Part shown: piece by piece, positions 8,955 through 17,958 of the stretch
Layout: every line of letters begins with the position of its first letter
How positions within the stretch are numbered: position 1 is the stretch's first letter
From: Alkalimonas cellulosilytica
Lineage (GTDB): Bacteria > Pseudomonadota > Gammaproteobacteria > Enterobacterales > Alteromonadaceae
DNA length: 64,000 nt
Assembly (NCBI RefSeq): GCF_036325985.1
Contig: NZ_JAUHLI010000001.1
Coordinates: forward strand, 328,350 to 392,349
Direction of reading: 5' to 3'
Notes under the pieces: model-generated
The model's input: only the letters and a program-made list of their open reading frames with translations
What the model was told of the DNA's origin: nothing
The model's database searches: none
Position numbers and translations under genes: made by a program

Positions 8955-8966
8955 CACTATTTAGTG
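8955..8966. promoter_or_regulatory. Small palindrome CACTA-TT-TAGTG at the dioxygenase start site
   Basis: Perfect five-base arms around TT lie at the predicted plus-strand transcription start. This is a possible half of a regulatory region, but it is short enough to occur by chance. Confidence 0.25.
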
Positions 8967-8992
8967 AAATCTAATTTAAAAGAGGTGCCCCG

Positions 8993-9883
8993 ATGACCAC
9001 GCAACAGCAGCCGATGCACATTGAGATGTTTTTTGATAACGATAGCAGTACTTTCAGCTATTTGCTGGTGGACGAGAGCAGTAAAGTGGCGGCATTGATT
9101 GATCCTGTGCTCGATTACGATGCTGCTGCCGGGACGGTGGATACCCGAAGTGCCGATCAAGTATTGGCGTACCTGAATCAGCATGAGCTGAAGCTGCAAT
9201 GGATTTTAGAAACCCATGCCCATGCCGATCATTTATCCGCTGCGCATTACCTGCGACAAAAAACCGGCGCCCGGGTTGGCATTGGTGAAGGCATTCGCAA
9301 GGTGCAGCAGACCTTTAAGGTGGTGTTTAATATCGGCGATGAAGAGCTGACCGCCAAGGGCGACTGTTTTGATCATCTGTTCCATGATGACGAGACTTTC
9401 CAGATTGGCGCTCTGACCGGACGGGTCATCAACACACCGGGGCACACCAACGACAGCGTCAGCTATCTGATAGCCGGTCATCTTTTTGTCGGTGACTCCT
9501 TGTTTATGCCGGATGCAGGCACGGCACGTTGCGATTTTCCAGGCGGCGATGCAGCTGTGCTCTATCAGTCCATTCAGCGGCTGTATCAATTGCCGGATGA
9601 GACTCCGATGTACATGTGTCACGATTACCAGCCCAATGGCCGTGAATTGCGTTACAAAACCACGGTGGGGGAGCAAAAGCAGCAAAATATCCATGTTGCG
9701 GCAAAAACACAGCAGCTGGACTTTGTGCAAAAGCGCACGGCGCGCGATGCGACCCTGGCCGTGCCGCGGCTGATTTATCCTTCGGTGCAGGTGAATATCC
9801 GTGCGGGGCAGTTGCCATCAAAAGAAGGCAATGGCACGGCTTATATCAAGATCCCACTGAAAGGCACGGCTCAGCTTGACTGA
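8993..9883 (+). CDS. Persulfide dioxygenase-type metallo-beta-lactamase protein (ETHE1/Blh-like)
   Basis: A 296-residue metallo-beta-lactamase-fold protein. The metal motif THAHADHLSAAHYL is followed by NTPGHTNDS, VGDSLFMPDAGTARCDFPGG and MYMCHDYQPNG. These supply the two-His-one-Asp iron site of ETHE1-like persulfide dioxygenases, which oxidise glutathione persulfide to sulfite. It lacks a fused rhodanese, but one is encoded in the divergent operon. AGAGGTG precedes the ATG and a good promoter lies upstream. It ends 8 bases before the convergent DksA-like gene. The cluster resembles bigR-type sulfide-defence loci, but no sulfide:quinone reductase is visible here. Confidence 0.9.
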   Translation: MTTQQQPMHIEMFFDNDSSTFSYLLVDESSKVAALIDPVLDYDAAAGTVDTRSADQVLAYLNQHELKLQWILETHAHADHLSAAHYLRQKTGARVGIGEGIRKVQQTFKVVFNIGDEELTAKGDCFDHLFHDDETFQIGALTGRVINTPGHTNDSVSYLIAGHLFVGDSLFMPDAGTARCDFPGGDAAVLYQSIQRLYQLPDETPMYMCHDYQPNGRELRYKTTVGEQKQQNIHVAAKTQQLDFVQKRTARDATLAVPRLIYPSVQVNIRAGQLPSKEGNGTAYIKIPLKGTAQLD

Positions 9884-9891
9884 GCCGAGGG

Positions 9892-10218
9892 CTACTGGCT
9901 TTGACGACTTGCACAGCTGATGCAAAGAGTGGTGTAAGGGATGGCGCTAAGCCGCTCGATGGCGATGACATCCTGGCACACCGAGCAGCGGTCGTAGCTG
10001 CCTTGCTCCATCCGGGTTAAGGCACGATCGATCTGTTGCAGTTCCTGCTCGGCTTTAAGTTCAAGGGCATTGAGAACATCATCATTCTCCCGTTCTTGCG
10101 CTTGCTCGGCCAGATCGGAGCTTCGGCCCTGACGAAAATCATGCTCGATGGCGGCAATTTGGCGCTCGAGTTTCATTTTTCGTTGCAGTAACTCTTGCTT
10201 AAGTTTTTGCAATGGCAT
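9892..10218 (-). CDS. DksA/TraR family zinc-finger protein
   Basis: A 108-residue protein with an N-terminal coiled coil (about residues 3-75, with DLAEQAQERENDDVLNALE at the turn) and a C-terminal four-cysteine zinc finger (CSVC and CISC, about residues 82-102). DksA-type proteins bind the secondary channel of RNA polymerase and modulate promoters. This one is shorter than DksA (151) and keeps acidic residues (D, E, N, D) near the coiled-coil tip, but whether it acts like DksA is not certain. GGAGCACGCA precedes the ATG. It follows the ABC exporter genes on the same strand but is separated from them by an inverted repeat. Confidence 0.85.
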   Translation of the reverse strand: MPLQKLKQELLQRKMKLERQIAAIEHDFRQGRSSDLAEQAQERENDDVLNALELKAEQELQQIDRALTRMEQGSYDRCSVCQDVIAIERLSAIPYTTLCISCASRQSQ

Positions 10219-10232
10219 TGCGTGCTCCTTGA

Positions 10233-10257
10233 ACTGGCTAAGATATCATTAGCCAGT
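10233..10257. promoter_or_regulatory. Perfect 9-bp inverted repeat before the DksA-like gene
   Basis: Arms ACTGGCTAA and TTAGCCAGT enclose seven bases, immediately upstream of the DksA-like ribosome site. It lacks a U-tract, so it is more likely an operator or a leader hairpin than a terminator for the adaptor gene that ends at 10293. It could sequester or expose the translation start. Confidence 0.4.
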
Positions 10258-10292
10258 GTAGTGCACTTTTTGCGCAGTCTGCTTGATCTGGC

Positions 10293-11525
10293 TCAACGAT
10301 GGCGTGAGTACTGAATGCGATCACCGGATCGCAGGTTGGCGGGCGGATGGGTGATCACCAAATCGCCTGCTACAAGGCCTGCTTCTAATTGTGTTACCAG
10401 TCCGCTACGACGGCCTATCTCGACAAAGCGAAGCTCTGCTTTGCCGTTTTGGGCAACAAACACCGCCCAGCCTGGTGGTTCATTGGTTTGTCTGGCATCT
10501 TTGCGCTGTTCACGGAATAAAGCACTGGTGGGCAGGCTGAGCACATCATCGCCTTGCCAGAGGACAAAACGGGCTTCTACCCAGTAGCCTTCGCCCAATT
10601 GCTGCCAAAGTTCAGGGTTCGATTCAATGCTTACCAGCACCGGCACACGCTGCTCGTCCACGCCCAGCGCCGACACGCGGGTAAAACCGGCTGGCTCTAC
10701 CCGTCGGACCAGTCCTTGCAGGGTGCTATCACCCCCCCAGCGATCCAGGTGCACCGTCATACCAGGACGGACCCGCACTGCATCGGCCGACAACAAATCG
10801 ACCTGAACTTCCAACTGATGCAAGTCGCCAAGGGTCAGCACCGGTACCCCGGCCATAATCACACCTTCGCAGCAGCGGTGGCGCTGTAGTACCAGGCCGC
10901 TAACAGGAGCCAGCACCTTCAACACACGTTCATCGCCGCTGCGGCTACCATCGGTAATGGCCAGCAGGGCACGGGCATTTTCCACTTCGTAGCTGGCGAC
11001 ATCCATGGCTGCCCGCGCCATACGTTCACCGGCCTGAGCGCGCTGCCATTCGTGGCGCAGTCGCTCCAACTGAGTGGCAGATATCACGCCTTGTTGCTGC
11101 AGGCCTTGATGTCGTTGGTACTCCTGCTCAGCGTAAAGCCGCTCCTGCTCACTGCTGTCAAAACTGGCTTCAGCAGCCAGCAACCTGGCTTTGGCGGCAG
11201 AAAGCTGCTCTCTGGCCTGCTCCAGACTGCGCGCATCCAGCGCCGGTGTTGGTGCAGGCTCCAGGGTGAGTAGCGCCTGACCAGCCTGTACAGCATCCCC
11301 AGGCTCAAGTTCGACCCGGTGCAGATAGCCGTCTATTGGCGCTGAAATGGTGTAGGTATCGCGCAGCCGGGTTCTGCCTTCATCGGCCAGGGTTTCGGCA
11401 AAGTAGCCGCTTTGTATCTCGCTGACCGACACTTGCACCGCAGCAGGCCGAAGGGCCAGCAACAGCGCCAGCAGCACCGCGGCGGCTAGTAAGCACAGAA
11501 ACCAGTGTTTGGTTCGCATGATCAT
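10293..11525 (-). CDS. HlyD-family periplasmic adaptor of an ABC exporter
   Basis: A 410-residue adaptor: a single N-terminal membrane helix (about residues 7-26), lipoyl halves (DGYLHRVELEPGDAVQAGQALLTLEP and VLAPVSGLVLQRHRCCEGVI), a long Glu/Arg/Ala-rich coiled coil (about 95-190) and a barrel domain. It ends at the third position of a three-gene ABC export operon, only 4 bases after the permease. A GGAG site seven bases before the ATG at 11525 supports the start. It would link the permease to an outer-membrane channel. A Cys-Cys pair in the second lipoyl strand is unusual. The substrate is unknown. Confidence 0.88.
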   Translation of the reverse strand: MIMRTKHWFLCLLAAAVLLALLLALRPAAVQVSVSEIQSGYFAETLADEGRTRLRDTYTISAPIDGYLHRVELEPGDAVQAGQALLTLEPAPTPALDARSLEQAREQLSAAKARLLAAEASFDSSEQERLYAEQEYQRHQGLQQQGVISATQLERLRHEWQRAQAGERMARAAMDVASYEVENARALLAITDGSRSGDERVLKVLAPVSGLVLQRHRCCEGVIMAGVPVLTLGDLHQLEVQVDLLSADAVRVRPGMTVHLDRWGGDSTLQGLVRRVEPAGFTRVSALGVDEQRVPVLVSIESNPELWQQLGEGYWVEARFVLWQGDDVLSLPTSALFREQRKDARQTNEPPGWAVFVAQNGKAELRFVEIGRRSGLVTQLEAGLVAGDLVITHPPANLRSGDRIQYSRHR

Positions 11526-11529
11526 GAGG

Positions 11530-13884
11530 TTACTCCGTTTTTAAAGCCGAAATCATATCCAGTTGCTGAAAACGCCTGAGCATCAGGCTAAGTGACAAAA
11601 CCGTTGCTACCAATACACCCAATGCTGCCAGCGCAAAGCTGGCCGGTTCCAGCACAAAGGGTAAGCGAAACAGATCCATGGTCAGCGCCTGTTGCAACGA
11701 CCAGGCAAAACCGGTACCCAGCAGCCAACCCAAAGGGATCGCCAGCAGGGTCAGCAGCAGCACTTCACCGGCCAGCACCCAGCCGACCTGATAGCGCTCA
11801 AAGCCCAGGACCCGCAGCGTTGCTAACTCACGCGAGCGCTCAGCCAGCGCAATGCGGGCATTGTTGTAGATCACCGCAAAGGTGATGGAGCCTGCCATCA
11901 GCAGCAGGATAGCCATCATCCCGAGCAGCGTATCGGCAATGTAATTCCTCAGCTGCTGCTCAATATCAGCCATCTGACTAATACCGGCAATCCTCGGGCG
12001 CTGCTGCAGGCGCTGTTGCAATTCAGTGCGCTTAAGCGGATCGGTCAGTAACCAGACGCCGGAAATAGCAGGGCCTTCCCGTAGCAAGCGGTTTAAAGCT
12101 CTGCGTTCCATGTACCCACTGACCCCAACCGGTTCATCCACCACAGCCGCCAGTGGCAGCTCCACCAGGCGGTTGGCGCCTTCCATCAGTTCTGCTTGAA
12201 CGATATCACCAGGTTTGAGCCCGAGGTAGTCGGCCAGATACCGGGTTAACACCAGGCCTTCAGCGGGTAGCTCTATCGGCGTTAGTTCTTGGTCGAGCAG
12301 TTGCCTTAGTTGCGGCCTGGTTTCCAGCCCCTGCAGCACGGTGCGATAGGAGGTACGCTGATGATGCAGCCTCACCGGCACCATGCGAAAGGCTTCAGCG
12401 GCCAGTACACCCGGTTCTGCCCGTATTTCTGCCAGTACCCGCTCCGGGCTGGCTTCAGTGAGCATCAACTGGGTATCCATCTGCAGAATGTGGCGATACT
12501 GAATATCCAGTAAGGCATGAAGGGCATGAAACTGAAAACTGCCGACCAACAGCAAGGCTGAAGACAACGCGATCCCAAGCACAGACAGCAAACTGCGACC
12601 GGGATAGCGCAGCAGGTTGCGCACAATGATGCGGTTTAACTGGCCCAGCCAGGGGCGCAGTAACAGCTGCTCTGCCAAGCCGCGATGAAACTGCGGGGGG
12701 GCAGCTGGGCGCATAGCTGCTGCGGGCTGCAGTCTGGCGACCTGTTGCAGCACACTAAAGACGCCAACAATAGCGGCCAACAATGCCACCAATAAAGCCA
12801 GAGCCAGATGGCGCAGTTGTACCCGCAACTCCATCTCGGGAAAATGAAAGTAAGTGGCATACAGCTCAGCCAGGCCAGTGGCTGCCCAAAGCCCCAGGCC
12901 GATGCCTGCCACCACTCCGATCACCACAATCACACAGGCCAGCTGCAGGTAATGAAGTAGCAAAGCACCGTGGCTGTAGCCAAAGGCTTTTAGCACCGCA
13001 ATTTGCTGCAATTGATTGCGCACCAGCCGGCCAATCAGCACATTGAGCAGGAAAGCGGCCACACCAAGGAACAACAGCGGCAGCAGCCAGGCCATCACGC
13101 TTAGCTGTTCCAATTCCTCGGTTAAAAAGCGATGCGAGGCTTGCTCGGCTCTTAGGTAACTGCCCCGGCTGCCATAAGGTGCCAATACCAGATCCAGTGC
13201 ATCCAGCACCGGCAGTGGATTGGCCCCACGCTGCAGGCTGACACTTAAGTGATTAAAAGCACCATCCATCTGAAAGGCATGAGCCAGCGCCCGTCGTGGC
13301 ATCCAAAGCACACCAAAGCGCTGGTAGTCGGGCAGTAAGTCGGCCGGGCCAAGCTGGTAAATAAATTCTGGCGACAGCACGATGGCGCTGACTTTCAGGC
13401 GCTGCAAGCGCCCCTGAATCACTGCCGTGATCTGATCGCCAGCTTGCAACTGATGCGCTTTGGCAAAGGGCTCGGTGATGGCGACTTCATTGGCTTCGAC
13501 CGGGAAGTGTCCGTGCAGCAACACCAGTTGATTCAAACGCGGCAGGCCTTGCTCCGGCAGGGACAGCATCAGACCCCGGATGGGATCGTCAAAACCGGCC
13601 ACCTCCAGCCGCACCGGGGCCCGTACCGAGCTTTGTACCTGTTGCACTCCGGGGAGCAACTGCAATTGAGGCAGCAGGTGTTCCGGTGCCCGGGTCAGAT
13701 CGACAAAGACATCACCAAAATGAGCTTGCTGGTAAAAGCGTTGTTGCGCCCGCTCCAGCATATCCAGGGTGGTGACCGCCAGGAACAGCACCATAACGCC
13801 GGCACCAATCACCGCTGCGATGGCCAGGATCTGACCTTTCATCGCCAGTAAGTCGCGCCATAGCTTTTGTTGCAGGGCCTGCAT
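11530..13884 (-). CDS. ABC transporter permease with two FtsX domains
   Basis: A 784-residue inner-membrane permease. The membrane helix at residues 17-37 precedes a MacB-like periplasmic domain. A first FtsX domain spans about residues 255-390 (ending near LQPAAAMRP), then a second N-terminal helix and periplasmic region (about 420-640), and a second FtsX domain with three helices up to residue 775. This duplicated eight-to-ten-helix design matches LolC/MacB-type mechanotransmission exporters that work on periplasmic or membrane-embedded substrates. Its start codon overlaps the stop of the ATPase gene, so subunits are made in step. What it exports is unknown. Confidence 0.88.
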   Translation of the reverse strand: MQALQQKLWRDLLAMKGQILAIAAVIGAGVMVLFLAVTTLDMLERAQQRFYQQAHFGDVFVDLTRAPEHLLPQLQLLPGVQQVQSSVRAPVRLEVAGFDDPIRGLMLSLPEQGLPRLNQLVLLHGHFPVEANEVAITEPFAKAHQLQAGDQITAVIQGRLQRLKVSAIVLSPEFIYQLGPADLLPDYQRFGVLWMPRRALAHAFQMDGAFNHLSVSLQRGANPLPVLDALDLVLAPYGSRGSYLRAEQASHRFLTEELEQLSVMAWLLPLLFLGVAAFLLNVLIGRLVRNQLQQIAVLKAFGYSHGALLLHYLQLACVIVVIGVVAGIGLGLWAATGLAELYATYFHFPEMELRVQLRHLALALLVALLAAIVGVFSVLQQVARLQPAAAMRPAAPPQFHRGLAEQLLLRPWLGQLNRIIVRNLLRYPGRSLLSVLGIALSSALLLVGSFQFHALHALLDIQYRHILQMDTQLMLTEASPERVLAEIRAEPGVLAAEAFRMVPVRLHHQRTSYRTVLQGLETRPQLRQLLDQELTPIELPAEGLVLTRYLADYLGLKPGDIVQAELMEGANRLVELPLAAVVDEPVGVSGYMERRALNRLLREGPAISGVWLLTDPLKRTELQQRLQQRPRIAGISQMADIEQQLRNYIADTLLGMMAILLLMAGSITFAVIYNNARIALAERSRELATLRVLGFERYQVGWVLAGEVLLLTLLAIPLGWLLGTGFAWSLQQALTMDLFRLPFVLEPASFALAALGVLVATVLSLSLMLRRFQQLDMISALKTE

Positions 13885-14612
13885 TACCAGCTGAGCTCCG
13901 AGGCAGATTTGGGAGTAGGGTTGTGCTGAATATCAATGATTTGACCGTCTTTTAACCGAATGACCCGATCTGCCATGTCGGCAATCACCTCGTTGTGGGT
14001 AATCACCAGGGTGGTGGTGCCCAGTTGCTGATTAATCTGATGCAGCACTGCCATCACCTTGCTGCCGGTTTTCGAATCCAGCGCTCCGGTTGGCTCATCG
14101 CACAGCAGTACCCTGGGTTTCTTGGCAATAGCGCGGGCAATCGCCACCCGCTGCTGCTCACCGCCGGAGAGTTGTGACGGGAAGTGACTGCTGCGCTCAG
14201 TCAGATCCACCATCGCCAGTGCCTCGTGTGGCGACATCGGGCTGGAACTGATGTCGGTGACCAGAGCGACATTTTCCAGCGCGGTCAAACTGGGGATCAG
14301 GTTGTAAAACTGAAACACAAAGCCGACCTGTTCGCGACGATAGCGGGTTAATGCTTTGTCATCGGCCTGGCTTAATACCGTATCGCCATACCGCAGCTCA
14401 CCAGAGCTGGCCGTATCCAGCCCACCCAGAATATTGAGTAAGGTTGATTTACCAGAGCCGGAGGCGCCTAACAGTACTACAAACTCACCACGGTACAGCT
14501 CCAGATCGACCCCTCGCAGCGCCTGGATCAGCACATCGCCCATTTGGTAATGACGGGTTAGCTGATGGACAGAAAAAACGGGCTCTTTGCGTTTGGTTGC
14601 GACAGACACCAC
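13884..14612 (-). CDS. ABC transporter ATP-binding protein (LolD/MacB type)
   Basis: A 242-residue nucleotide-binding subunit. It has Walker A GASGSGKSTLL (about residue 49), Q-loop FQFYNLIPSLTALENV, signature LSGGEQQRVAIARA, Walker B VLLCDEPTGALD and the switch histidine VITHN. FYNLIP after the Q-loop is the usual mark of the LolD/MacB/FtsE export branch. The start is one of two adjacent GTG codons (14612 or 14609), the second being better placed after AAGGAA. It heads the ATPase-permease-adaptor operon and energises the double-FtsX permease from the cytoplasm. Confidence 0.93.
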   Translation of the reverse strand: MVSVATKRKEPVFSVHQLTRHYQMGDVLIQALRGVDLELYRGEFVVLLGASGSGKSTLLNILGGLDTASSGELRYGDTVLSQADDKALTRYRREQVGFVFQFYNLIPSLTALENVALVTDISSSPMSPHEALAMVDLTERSSHFPSQLSGGEQQRVAIARAIAKKPRVLLCDEPTGALDSKTGSKVMAVLHQINQQLGTTTLVITHNEVIADMADRVIRLKDGQIIDIQHNPTPKSASELSW

Positions 14613-14830
14613 ATTTCCTTATGAAAAAGCAATGGTTTAGTATGGCACAGTCTGATGGCGACACATTTGATCTGACGCAATCTGAAAAATGACTTTTAAC
14701 GTCGTGATGCACAAATAAGATGAAAGGGCTTCAATAAACTATTGAGCTAAAAGCAGTTCAGCACCTTTTTCCTGGCAAGAAAGCGGCTATACTCAGTGGT
14801 AGAACTCCCCATCTGCACTGAGGATGCCGC

Positions 14831-17800
14831 TTGCTTAGCACCTACACTTCACTGGATAAATACTGGACCTTTAGCCGTCGTCAGCTCTGGCTCTGCAGTT
14901 ACATCAGTGTGCTTGGTTTTGTCACCAATTCACTGGTACTGCAACTGACGCTGTTGGCGCCCTTACTGCTAGGCAACACAGCCTTTTTAGCTATCTTGCT
15001 GCGGCTTGGGCCCTTTTGGGGGCTGGGTTCCTTTGCTGTGGTGACATTGCCATTGCTTGGCACCTGGTTATGGTGGCTGAGCCTGGCTGAGTTGATACTG
15101 GTGTTCTTGGCCTGGCGTAGCGGCAAGCACAGTATTGCCCGGTTGTATTGGTATTGTTGGCTGGTGTTAGCACCGGCTGCTTTTGTGTATCTATACTGGT
15201 GGCAAGGAGTCGGTGGCGGTTTCGCTGTACTGATCACTCTGATTGTGGCGATGGCCGGGGCGCTCAACTTGCACGGAGCCAAGCTGATCTTAAACGTTGC
15301 TATCAGCGCTCGCCTGAGCCGTCAACAGCCTCTGTCTGAGCAGTTAGCCGGGCGCATTACGGTCTATTCAGCCGTGCCCACTCTGGTATTGATTCTGGCC
15401 GCTTTGCATGCTTTTGTGGCCTGGGATCTGAACAAACGGCACGAACAACTGCTCCGTTTAGAGCAGCAGTTCATTACCTTTAGTGCCCATCAGTTGAGGC
15501 AATTCCGTACTGCATTGCAGCAAGCAGCGCTGAATTACTCCCGTCATCAAGATGAGCGCATTCTGGATGATTTGCTGGAGCTGCAGCCGCACTTTATTTC
15601 CGCCGCCGTGACCAATCCGGATGGCGATATTATTAGCTATCGTTTTCGCGGTGGTCAGCAGTTGGTGGGGTCAGTCAATGTGGCCGATCGGGATTACTTC
15701 AAACAACTGCAATTAAAACCTGCGGGCACCTATGTCAGTGACGCCTATCAAGGACGAGGTCTTGGGGAGGATTTACTGTTTGCCGTCAGTGCACCCATGT
15801 TAAATCCAGTACAGCAATTTAACGGTGTTGTGCAGGCCTCGGTATTGCTTTCTTCATTGGCTCAGCAGCTTCAGCCAGCGGACAGCCCTGAGCAGGTTCA
15901 AGCGGTGCTGTTGGATAATCAGGATAAGCAAATTTGGTCGGTACCGCTTTCAGCAGACTATGGTCAGCAATTTCAGCGTGGTAGTGATTTTATACCGGGA
16001 AAGCGTGTGTTTACCAACTCCTGGTTTCTGCCTGATGGTGGGGTACAGCTGAATCAGGATGGTCGAGCCTTTATTCGTAGCCATCAAACAGAGGATGGCT
16101 GGTTGCTGTTGATGCGCTATCAACTCGATGCGGTACTGATCGGCTATAACCTTTTGACACTTATGGTGATTTTGCTGGTAGCACTGGCGCTTTGGCTGCT
16201 ACACCGAACATCGTTTTATTTTGTACGCTTTTACAGTCGTCCTTTGCAGCAGCTGGTTCAGTCTATTCAGCAGTTGGAGTTGCAGGGAACCGCACCATTT
16301 TGCGATCTGTCGGCCAGAGCAAGTGGTTTGGAAGTGCAGCAGCTGTTTGATGAGTACAATGCCATGGTGTTGCGTTTGCATCAGGCGGGCAGCCGGCTGG
16401 AAGAGCTGAACTCCAGCCTGGAGCAGCGGGTGCAACAGCGCACTGAAGAGCTGGCGAACGAGCGCGACAGAGCTACCCAACTGGCTGAGGTGAAATCCCG
16501 TTTTTTGGCCACTATGAGTCATGAACTGCGGACCCCATTAACCGCTATCATTGGCTACACTGAGCAGTTGCAACAAAGCCAACTGCTCGATGCAAAGCAG
16601 CAGCAACAGTTGGATGTTATTGCCCGAAATAGCAACTATCTGTTGGGGATCGTGAATGACATCCTGGATGCGGCCAAACTTGAGGAGGGCAAGTTATCCA
16701 CTGTGCAGCAACCCGTTGCCATTAAGCAGCTGTTGCAGGACCTGTGCAACGATATGAGCAAACTTGCCAGCAACAAGGGTCTGCAGTTGGATTTTGTGTT
16801 TGATGCAAGCATTCCTGCCTGGCTGTTGCTGGACGCACAGCGACTGCAGCAAGTTTTGCTGAACCTGCTCAGTAATGCGATTAAATTTACAGAGCAAGGT
16901 TCTATTCGCGTTCAAGCCAGTCGAAGCGCTCCACATCGGTTACAAATTCGCGTCAGCGATACCGGCATAGGCATGACCATGCATCAACTGCAGATTGTGT
17001 TCAGTGCGTTTGAGCAAGCCGACAGCGGAACCAGCCGAAAGTATGGGGGGACCGGTCTTGGATTGCATATCAGCTATCAGCTGGCTGAATTAATGCAGGG
17101 TGAGTTATCGGTGAGTAGCGAACCTGGTCAGGGCAGTGAGTTTACCCTGGAACTGCCGCTCATTGAGCCTGAAGTGCCTCCGATGCACAGCTATTCAGTG
17201 CCTAAGGTCGCGGCAGTGGATGTCCCTCAGTTGCAGGGCCAGGTACTGGTGGTGGATGACGTAGCTGATATCCGTTTGCTGGTAGTGGACTTACTGCAAC
17301 AAAGTGGTTTAACCGTGACCGCTGCGGTAAACGGGGCAGAGGCCATAGAGTGTGCCAGACAGCAGTCGTTTGACTTGATCCTGATGGATATGAACATGCC
17401 GGTGCTGGATGGGGCTGAAGCCACCCGTCAGTTGCGTGCTGAGGGTTTTAGCTTGCCCATTCTGGCATTAACGGCAGATGTGTTAGCTGAAGACCAAGCA
17501 TCATTTTTGCAAGCTGGCTGCAACGAGGTGTTATCCAAACCCATAGAGCCGGCATTATTGTACCAAGCGTTAGCACGCTATCTTGCGGAGGCATCAGTGC
17601 CGGCAGATAGTCCGCCAACAGTTCCAGTTGCTGCGGTGTTGTCTGCTTCTGATCGTATTGCAGCCTTAAAACAGCGCTATCTGACACAGTTGCCTGCTCA
17701 GCTAGACCAACTGCGCTTATTGCGAACGCAGCAAGATCAGGTGGGGCTTGAAGCTTTGCTGCACCAGATCAAAGGTACTGCTGGCAGCTTTGGTTTGCAG

Positions 17801-17920
17801 CAGATATCTGCTCTGGCAGCAGGTATGGAGCTAAAGTTAAAATCAGGACACGCCATTTCTGAAACAGATTGCGCTGAGTTGGCGTCAGCGATACAAGCTG
17901 CTAACAATGAAAGCTCTTGA
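14831..17920 (+). CDS. Membrane-bound hybrid sensor histidine kinase with receiver and HPt domains
   Basis: A 1029-residue phosphorelay sensor. About five membrane helices (residues 15-200) precede a periplasmic PDC/Cache-like sensing region (about 215-425), another helix (about 430-460), a HAMP-like segment and coiled coil, a HisKA domain with phospho-acceptor His564 in SHELRTPLT, and an HATPase domain (DTGIGM, GGTGLGLHI). A receiver with Asp853 (LILMDMNMP) and an HPt domain with His978 (LHQIKGTAGSFG) complete it. This is the full ArcB/BarA-like four-step relay in one chain; the partner response regulator is not nearby. The start is TTG at 14831 behind a GAGGA site. The N-terminal membrane block resembles a MASE-type sensor, but I cannot name the signal. 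Confidence 0.9.
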   Translation: MLSTYTSLDKYWTFSRRQLWLCSYISVLGFVTNSLVLQLTLLAPLLLGNTAFLAILLRLGPFWGLGSFAVVTLPLLGTWLWWLSLAELILVFLAWRSGKHSIARLYWYCWLVLAPAAFVYLYWWQGVGGGFAVLITLIVAMAGALNLHGAKLILNVAISARLSRQQPLSEQLAGRITVYSAVPTLVLILAALHAFVAWDLNKRHEQLLRLEQQFITFSAHQLRQFRTALQQAALNYSRHQDERILDDLLELQPHFISAAVTNPDGDIISYRFRGGQQLVGSVNVADRDYFKQLQLKPAGTYVSDAYQGRGLGEDLLFAVSAPMLNPVQQFNGVVQASVLLSSLAQQLQPADSPEQVQAVLLDNQDKQIWSVPLSADYGQQFQRGSDFIPGKRVFTNSWFLPDGGVQLNQDGRAFIRSHQTEDGWLLLMRYQLDAVLIGYNLLTLMVILLVALALWLLHRTSFYFVRFYSRPLQQLVQSIQQLELQGTAPFCDLSARASGLEVQQLFDEYNAMVLRLHQAGSRLEELNSSLEQRVQQRTEELANERDRATQLAEVKSRFLATMSHELRTPLTAIIGYTEQLQQSQLLDAKQQQQLDVIARNSNYLLGIVNDILDAAKLEEGKLSTVQQPVAIKQLLQDLCNDMSKLASNKGLQLDFVFDASIPAWLLLDAQRLQQVLLNLLSNAIKFTEQGSIRVQASRSAPHRLQIRVSDTGIGMTMHQLQIVFSAFEQADSGTSRKYGGTGLGLHISYQLAELMQGELSVSSEPGQGSEFTLELPLIEPEVPPMHSYSVPKVAAVDVPQLQGQVLVVDDVADIRLLVVDLLQQSGLTVTAAVNGAEAIECARQQSFDLILMDMNMPVLDGAEATRQLRAEGFSLPILALTADVLAEDQASFLQAGCNEVLSKPIEPALLYQALARYLAEASVPADSPPTVPVAAVLSASDRIAALKQRYLTQLPAQLDQLRLLRTQQDQVGLEALLHQIKGTAGSFGLQQISALAAGMELKLKSGHAISETDCAELASAIQAANNESS

Positions 17921-17944
17921 TACCGTAGCAGGTATCAAGAGCTT
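17911..17944. terminator. Bidirectional hairpin between convergent kinase and nuclease genes
   Basis: A perfect 14-bp stem (17911-17924 with 17931-17944) and six-base loop GTAGCA. The stop codon of the histidine kinase lies inside the left arm, and the nuclease gene ends 15 bases beyond on the other strand. There is little U-tract on either side, but stem length and position fit a shared terminator. Confidence 0.65.
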
Positions 17945-17958
17945 GTAGGTTTTAAAGA

